Source: Candidatus Obscuribacterales bacterium (lineage in GTDB: Bacteria > Cyanobacteriota > Vampirovibrionia > Obscuribacterales > Obscuribacteraceae). From it: a stretch of DNA of 9,306 nt. Below are positions 5,801 through 9,306 of this stretch, one piece after another. The stretch's first letter is position 1; the number at the start of each line of letters is the position of its first letter. The stretch lies in assembly GCA_021732245.1 (NCBI GenBank), contig JAKFVJ010000320.1, positions 1 through 9,306 on the forward strand, read 5' to 3'. A program made the translations under genes and the position numbers. The notes under the pieces are model-generated. The model was not told the origin of the DNA. It saw nothing but the letters and a program-made list of their open reading frames with translations, and made no database searches.

Positions 5801-6055
5801 TTAATCGGCCGAAGGCTCTTTGGGCAATTGTGCGAGTCGCGCAACAAAGCGATCAAGATTGAATTCCTTGCCGCTTTTTGTAATATCGAATATTTCGTGT
5901 GTTACTACTTGACCTATTAAGATCCGTGCATCCTCATCCGAGTATCCGATGCCTATCAAGCGTTCGTCCGCAGCCTTTGTTTCCGGAGGGTTATTGTCTC
6001 GTAGTTGATGTTCTACCACGTCGAGTATTGCTGCTTTGACTATTTCGTTTGACAT
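5801..6055 (-). CDS. Conserved hypothetical 84-residue helical protein downstream of GT2
   Basis: The sequence starts MSNEIVKAAILDVVEHQLRD, continues NNPPETKAADERLIGIGYSD and EDARILIGQVVTHEIFDI, and ends LAQLPKEPSAD. I recall the pattern 'Q-L-R-D-N-x-P-P-E-T ... L-x-x-x-G-x-S-x-E-x-A-x-x-L-I' from small uncharacterised proteins in diverse bacteria but cannot name the family. It is acidic and probably all-helical, with no membrane segment or Cys. ATG 6055 (complement) is preceded by GGAG at good distance. It lies 19 bases after the GT2 gene on the same strand, so the two likely share a transcript. Its stop and the stop of the dCTP deaminase frame face each other with one base between them, with no terminator. 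Confidence 0.72.
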   Translation of the reverse strand: MSNEIVKAAILDVVEHQLRDNNPPETKAADERLIGIGYSDEDARILIGQVVTHEIFDITKSGKEFNLDRFVARLAQLPKEPSAD

Positions 6056-6074
6056 TGGTTCGTTGCTCCAGTCT

Positions 6075-6947
6075 TTACTTTGAGGGCTGTGGGTTTGTTA
6101 GCTGGTAGGCCGCTATGCGCAGAAAGGCAAGCGTCATGAGTCCCGTGTAAGCGATGCCGTCGAGGTACCAGCGATTCTCGCGGTAGTGTTTGTGCCAGAA
6201 GCGGTAGAGTCCGCGATGGGAAGACAAAATCATGGGGACTTTGACTTGCTTGATTGATTGGCCGTAGTGGTGCACGACCTTTGCCTTGGGTGTAAACCAG
6301 ATTTGCCATCCGGCTTTCTTTATTCGATAGCACCAATCTACCTCTTCAAAGAGCATGAAGAAGCCTTCGTCTAGAGTGCCTACTTCTTCTATGACTTTGC
6401 GACGCAACAAGAGACATGCGCCTTCGGGTTGGTCTACTTGGCGTTCGTCGTCGTGATTCCAGTCGAGCATTTTGTAGGCGCGGAATGTCGAGACATTCGG
6501 GAAGAATTTGCTGAGTCCGATTAGCTCGTACAGCATATTCAAGAAAGTCGGGAATGCGCGGCATGAGCGTTGGATGGTGCCGTCGGAATTCAATAGTTGT
6601 GGTGCGACGACTCCGGCTTGTCTGTGCTCGGGGAGGAATTTGAGCAGCGTGTTAATTGCGCCGGGTTGTACTTCGGTGTCGGGGTTTAGTAAAAGAATGT
6701 AACTGCCTGTGGCAACTTTCATTGCCTGATTGTTGGCTTTGGCAAAGCCGAGATTGGCATCGTTTGCAGTTAGTTTTACCCAGGGGTGCTCGGCGGCCAC
6801 CATGGCGGCAGAGCCGTCGGCTGAATTGTTGTCTACGACGAATACTTCGGCGTCTATGCCTGTTAGCTCTTGCTTCAGGGCGACGAGACAGCGGCGGAGA
6901 AGTTCGCGGGTATTCCAGCTGACGATAATTACTGACAGTTCAATCAT
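6075..6947 (-). CDS. GT2 family glycosyltransferase (rhamnosyltransferase-like)
   Basis: A 290-residue inverting GT-A transferase for polysaccharide assembly at the cytoplasmic face. Visible: ELSVIIVSWNTRELLRRCL (3-21) and VFVVDNNSADGS (35-46) for nucleotide binding; NLGFAKANNQAM (65-76); LLLNPDTEV (85-93), the metal-binding D-x-D-type loop; PEGACLLLRRKVIEEVG (174-190); LDEGFFMLFEEVDWCYRIKK (192-211), with the catalytic-base region in E-E-V-D; and VVHHYGQS (224-231). A hydrophobic segment (about 262-282) near the end may attach it to the membrane. This pattern is that of the WbbL-like group, many of which are annotated as rhamnosyltransferases; the actual sugar is not determined. It is transcribed away from the priming transferase gene, and no strong Shine-Dalgarno precedes ATG 6947. 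Confidence 0.93.
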   Translation of the reverse strand: MIELSVIIVSWNTRELLRRCLVALKQELTGIDAEVFVVDNNSADGSAAMVAAEHPWVKLTANDANLGFAKANNQAMKVATGSYILLLNPDTEVQPGAINTLLKFLPEHRQAGVVAPQLLNSDGTIQRSCRAFPTFLNMLYELIGLSKFFPNVSTFRAYKMLDWNHDDERQVDQPEGACLLLRRKVIEEVGTLDEGFFMLFEEVDWCYRIKKAGWQIWFTPKAKVVHHYGQSIKQVKVPMILSSHRGLYRFWHKHYRENRWYLDGIAYTGLMTLAFLRIAAYQLTNPQPSK

Positions 6948-6967
6948 ATAAATAGGTTCAAGAATTT

Positions 6968-6981
6968 TTAACCGCGGTTAA
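6968..6981. promoter_or_regulatory. 14-base perfect palindrome between divergent glycan genes, possible operator
   Basis: TTAACCGCGGTTAA is its own reverse complement. Beyond a single mismatch the symmetry continues for two more base pairs on each side. It sits 21 bases upstream of the GT2 start codon and about 95 bases before ATG 7077, in the only intergenic region shared by the two divergent operons. That is where a dimeric regulator of both would bind. I see no well-spaced promoter overlapping it. Confidence 0.4.
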
Positions 6982-7076
6982 GAAAATCTACCGGGTCTTA
7001 ATGGCAACCGTCCAATATGATATTGCCTGTTGGACACAACTCCAAGTGTTTTCTGTTAAGTTCTAAGCGATATCCA

Positions 7077-7700
7077 ATGAACCGTTCGGTCAATCTAGAG
7101 CCAGCCAAGCAGCTTTCAAGCATTCCTGAGATGGATCTCAGATTGAAGCGCTTGACTGATTTTGCCTTGTCGCTGGCGGCTTTGATTGCGTTGGCGCCTG
7201 CGATGCTGGTCTGCGCGCTGGCAATAAAGATGGATTCGGCAGGACCTGTCATTTTCAAGCAGCGTCGTATTGGGCGCTTTGGCAAGCACTTTGAAATCTA
7301 CAAATTTCGCACTATGCGTATAGGTACGCCGGACTTGTCGACCGAGGAAATGATGAAGTTGCCGTCGCCCGTGACAAGTATTGGTCAAGTGCTGAGAAAG
7401 ACCAGCCTGGATGAACTTCCGCAGTTGTTGAATGTTCTTAAGGGGGAGATGAGCATCGTTGGTCCCAGACCAGCCTTGTATAATCAGACCGAACTGACTG
7501 AAATGCGTCAGAGCCGTGGAGTCTTGAGAATGCCGCCGGGTGTTACCGGATGGGCGCAAGTCAACGGGCGTGATGAATTGGCGGACAGTGTAAAAGTTGA
7601 TTTGGATACCTGGTATTGCGATAACTATCATTACATGCTCGACTGGCAAATTATTTTTGCGACGTTCACAGCGATAGTAAGTAGACGCGGTGCAATTTGA
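7077..7700 (+). CDS. Priming sugar-phosphate transferase (bacterial sugar transferase domain, WcaJ/RfbP/PglC-like)
   Basis: It would load the first sugar phosphate onto undecaprenyl phosphate, starting repeat-unit synthesis at the inner membrane. From ATG 7077 it has 207 residues: a hydrophobic segment at about 28-50 (membrane hairpin), GPVIFKQRRIGRFGK (56-70), FEIYKFRTM (72-80), LRKTSLDELPQLLNVLKGEM (106-125) with the catalytic Asp-Glu pair, SIVGPRPAL (126-134), and PGVTGWAQVNGR (154-165). It is the short catalytic form without the N-terminal multi-membrane extension of WbaP/WcaJ. Upstream starts are possible at ATG 7017 and downstream at 7131; none has a good Shine-Dalgarno. I prefer 7077 because it leaves a normal lead-in to the domain. 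The rmlA-type gene starts 16 bases after the stop. Confidence 0.92.
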   Translation: MNRSVNLEPAKQLSSIPEMDLRLKRLTDFALSLAALIALAPAMLVCALAIKMDSAGPVIFKQRRIGRFGKHFEIYKFRTMRIGTPDLSTEEMMKLPSPVTSIGQVLRKTSLDELPQLLNVLKGEMSIVGPRPALYNQTELTEMRQSRGVLRMPPGVTGWAQVNGRDELADSVKVDLDTWYCDNYHYMLDWQIIFATFTAIVSRRGAI

Positions 7701-7716
7701 AAAAGGAAAGAATTCG

Positions 7717-8799
7717 ATGAGCTCGATGAAGGGACTGATTCTCAGTGGTGGTAAGGGCACGCGTATGCGTCCGATTACGCACACGGCGGCGAAGCAACTT
7801 TTGCCGGTGGCGAACAAGCCGATTCTTTTCTATGGCATTGAGGCTTTGATATCTGCTGGTATCAAGGAGATTGGTATCATCATCAGCCCTGAGACCGGGG
7901 AAGATGTAAAAAAGACAGTTGGCGATGGTAGCCGCTGGGGAATTAAGATAAGCTACATTCTGCAAGCTGAGCCAAAGGGGTTGGCGCATGCGGTGAAGAC
8001 CGGGCGTGACTTCTTGGGTGATTCGCCGTTTGTTATGTACTTGGGCGATAACTTGATCAAAGACGGTGTTGCGCCATTGGTCAAGAAGTTCAATGATGGT
8101 AAGGCTGATGCGTTTATTCTGCTGAAGGAAGTGGCGAATCCGAGTTCATTCGGTGTTGCGCAGTTGAATGGCAATGGACACATCCTTTGCTTGGAAGAAA
8201 AACCAAAAGAGCCGAAGTCGAATTTGGCGTTGGTTGGTGTTTATCTCTTCAACAAAAATATTCATAAGGCTATTGATGAAATTCAGCCTTCCAAGCGTGG
8301 TGAGTTGGAAATCACAGATGCGATTCAGCGTTTGATTGATACAAAATACCAAGTTGAAAGTCATATTCTTACTTCGTGGTGGTTAGACACTGGGAAGAAG
8401 GACGACATGCTCGAAGCGAATCGTGTTGTGCTCGATGAGATGACTGATGTTTCTAACAATGGAAATATTGATCCGTCATCGAGAATTTCCGGACGCGTGC
8501 TGGTTGGAAAAAACACTGTGTTGAAAGATTGCACGGTGCGCGGACCAGCTGTAATCGGAAGTGATTGTATTCTCGAGAATAGCTACGTTGGTCCATTCAC
8601 TTCTATTGGTGATGGCGCGCGTGTATCACAAGCGGAGATCGAGCACTCAATATTGCGTGAGAATTGCAAGATTACCGACTTCAACGGACGTATCGTGGAT
8701 AGCCTCATCGGCGTGAATGTCGAATTGACTCGGAGTCAGACGAAGCCGGTCGCCTATCGCTTGATGCTAGGTGATGACAGTAAGGTGGAAGTGGTTTAA
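7717..8799 (+). CDS. Glucose-1-phosphate thymidylyltransferase, long form (nucleotidylyltransferase plus left-handed beta-helix)
   Basis: Makes dTDP-glucose from dTTP and glucose-1-phosphate, the entry step to dTDP-rhamnose and other deoxysugars. 360 residues from ATG 7717, which has AAGGAAAG at about 7703-7710 upstream. GTG 7690 would overlap the preceding stop and lacks a Shine-Dalgarno. Visible: LILSGGKGTRMRPIT (7-21), the nucleotide-binding signature; KQLLPVANKPILFYGIE (26-42); QAEPKGLAHAV (83-93); YLGDN (108-112), with metal-binding Asp; CLEEKPKEP (158-166); VGVYLF (173-178); and WWLDTGKKDDM (221-231). Residues about 250-335 carry hexapeptide-type repeats, such as GPAVIGSDCILENSYVGPF, forming a beta-helix. 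This fits the RmlA-long group (StrD/GraD-like) rather than the short RmlA of about 290 residues. No rmlB, rmlC or rmlD lies in the window. Confidence 0.93.
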   Translation: MSSMKGLILSGGKGTRMRPITHTAAKQLLPVANKPILFYGIEALISAGIKEIGIIISPETGEDVKKTVGDGSRWGIKISYILQAEPKGLAHAVKTGRDFLGDSPFVMYLGDNLIKDGVAPLVKKFNDGKADAFILLKEVANPSSFGVAQLNGNGHILCLEEKPKEPKSNLALVGVYLFNKNIHKAIDEIQPSKRGELEITDAIQRLIDTKYQVESHILTSWWLDTGKKDDMLEANRVVLDEMTDVSNNGNIDPSSRISGRVLVGKNTVLKDCTVRGPAVIGSDCILENSYVGPFTSIGDGARVSQAEIEHSILRENCKITDFNGRIVDSLIGVNVELTRSQTKPVAYRLMLGDDSKVEVV

Positions 8800-8825
8800 C
8801 ACCACGGACGCGTTGTCTGTCTGAT

Positions 8826-8851
8826 TTGTAGGGGCGCATTGCATGCGCCCT
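8826..8851 (-). repeat. 26-base palindromic dispersed repeat, copy 2 (inverted relative to copy 1)
   Basis: An exact reverse-complement match, all 26 bases, to 4810-4835. The match stops at both ends (8825 and 8852 differ from the copy 1 flanks), which fits a discrete mobile or recombining unit rather than a longer duplication. Confidence 0.85.
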
Positions 8852-8857
8852 GTTTTT
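8832..8857 (+). terminator. Intrinsic terminator for the sugar transferase/thymidylyltransferase operon, made from the dispersed palindrome
   Basis: GGGCGCAT (8832-8839) and ATGCGCCC (8843-8850) form a perfect 8-base G+C-rich stem with a 3-base loop, followed by TGTTTTT (8851-8857). It lies 32 bases after the TAA at 8797-8799. This is a standard rho-independent layout on the + strand. Confidence 0.75.
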
Positions 8858-8883
8858 GCGTCGTCGATTTTTAATCTACAAAA

Positions 8884-8913
8884 TTGAACTTTTTGACTCT
8901 TTCTCCGTATAGA
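8884..8913 (+). promoter_or_regulatory. Candidate upstream promoter for the toxin gene
   Basis: TTGAAC at 8884-8889 and TATAGA at 8908-8913 with an 18-base spacer (4/6 matches in each). It would start transcripts near 8920 and so give a leader that contains ATG 8962. This is weaker than the promoter at 8935-8963. Confidence 0.3.
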
Positions 8914-8934
8914 GAGTAGGGACAGAACTGTATC

Positions 8935-8963
8935 TTGACAGGTTGTGGGTTATAAACTACAAT
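8935..8963 (+). promoter_or_regulatory. Near-consensus promoter with an embedded imperfect palindrome (likely autorepression operator)
   Basis: TTGACA (8935-8940) and TACAAT (8958-8963) are 17 bases apart and match the sigma-70 consensus at 11 of 12 positions. The bases 8943-8962 form a dyad with 8 of 10 pairs symmetric (TTGTGGGTTA / TAAACTACAA), lying between and onto the two promoter elements. This is where toxin-antitoxin operons usually carry the antitoxin's binding site. The -10 element overlaps ATG 8962, so this promoter would start downstream of that ATG. Confidence 0.55.
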
Positions 8964-9306
8964 GGTTGGTGAAGAGAAGAACTCCGTATGGTTTTACCAA
9001 TTGCCTGATGGTCGTATTCCGTTTCGGACGTGGATTGAAGGATTGCGTGATGAACGAGCAAAGCGAAAAATCCGCGAGAGGCTTCTACGAATACGCTCCG
9101 GGAATTTAGGAACTGTCCGGTCGGTTGGCTCAGGAGTTTGCGAATTAAAAATAGACTGCGGTCCAGGTTATCGAATCTATTTTGGACAATACGGTGACAC
9201 AATCATCATTTTTCTTTGTGGTGGAGACAAAAGTACGCAAGATGAAGACATCAAAAAAGCAAAAGAATACTGGGAAGACTACAAGCAAAAGCAAGCCTGT
9301 GTCGAC
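8962..9306 (+). CDS. HigB/RelE-superfamily toxin (phage Gp49-like killer protein), 3' end outside the window
   Basis: Probable ribosome-dependent mRNA-cleaving toxin of a type II toxin-antitoxin pair. 115 codons are visible with no stop before the right edge. Typical family pattern: YQLPDGRIPFRTWIEGLRDE (12-31), IRERLLRIRSGNLGTVRSVG (37-56), GVCELKIDCGPGYRIYF (58-74), and IIFLCGGDKSTQDEDIKKA (82-100). These correspond to the family's G-x-x-P-F-x-x-W, R-x-x-x-G-N-x-G, V-x-E-L-x-I-x-x-G-P-G-Y-R-x-Y and G-G-x-K-x-x-Q-x-x-D-I motifs. The usual length is about 95-115 residues, so the stop should be very near. In this family the toxin gene comes first and an HTH antitoxin follows or overlaps it. 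TAA at 8953-8955 closes the frame upstream, so ATG 8962 is the first possible start; it lacks a clear Shine-Dalgarno. Confidence 0.9.
   Translation, partial: MVGEEKNSVWFYQLPDGRIPFRTWIEGLRDERAKRKIRERLLRIRSGNLGTVRSVGSGVCELKIDCGPGYRIYFGQYGDTIIIFLCGGDKSTQDEDIKKAKEYWEDYKQKQACVD

Noticed and set aside
7010..7045. TCCAA/TTGGA dyads before the sugar transferase gene, resembling the arms of the tandem repeat at 4512-4580
   Set aside because: Only 5-8 bases match, spacing differs and the tandem units are not reproduced. Chance similarity is likely.
8935..8956. TTGACA with TATAAA at 8951-8956 as the promoter of the toxin gene
   Set aside because: The spacer would be only 10 bases, too short for sigma-70. 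TACAAT at 8958-8963 gives the correct 17-base spacing.

Overview
The window comes from a bacterial chromosome of roughly middling G+C and looks like the accessory edge of a cell-surface polysaccharide region. The phylum cannot be fixed from sequence alone. The polysaccharide enzymes are of widely shared types. The dispersed palindromes, and the repeat whose ends read TTTGTCATTCTGA and GAAGAATCTGCCGC, are of a kind I associate from memory with large environmental genomes, for example Obscuribacterales-like relatives of cyanobacteria. That placement is a guess.

Left part (1-3826, all +): the 3' part of an AlgI-type MBOAT O-acyltransferase is followed after 10 bases by an SGNH/AlgJ-like membrane-anchored protein. 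This is the usual pair for O-acetylating an exported glycan. After a 223-base gap with no recognisable gene comes a GT4 glycosyltransferase that has its nucleotide-sugar half but not its N-terminal acceptor half, so it is probably a remnant.

Middle part (3827-4919): a repeat-rich, gene-poor stretch. It holds a leftward HTH gene resembling the DNA-binding part of IS21-type IstA without the catalytic domain, three tandem 23-base dyad units just upstream of it, a composite inverted-repeat element of about 199 bases, and one copy of a 26-base palindromic repeat.

Central cassette (4876-5799, +): a good sigma-70-like promoter precedes an unknown 85-residue protein and, 4 bases later, a dCTP deaminase/dUTPase-fold gene. 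That gene is complete end to end except for an in-frame TAG at codon 77. It is a fresh pseudogene, a read-through or recoded gene, or an assembly error.

Right part (5801-8799): a leftward pair (GT2 rhamnosyl-type glycosyltransferase, then a conserved 84-residue protein) diverges from a rightward pair (priming sugar-phosphate transferase, then a long-form glucose-1-phosphate thymidylyltransferase). Together they would activate a sugar, load the first sugar phosphate on the lipid carrier and add further sugars, with the MBOAT/SGNH pair acetylating the product. A 14-base perfect palindrome sits between the divergent pairs. The rightward pair ends in an intrinsic terminator built from the second, inverted copy of the 26-base palindromic repeat.

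Right edge (8884-9306, +): the start of a HigB/RelE-type toxin gene that runs off the window, preceded by a near-consensus promoter wrapped around an imperfect palindrome, as expected for an autoregulated toxin-antitoxin operon. Its antitoxin should lie just beyond the window.
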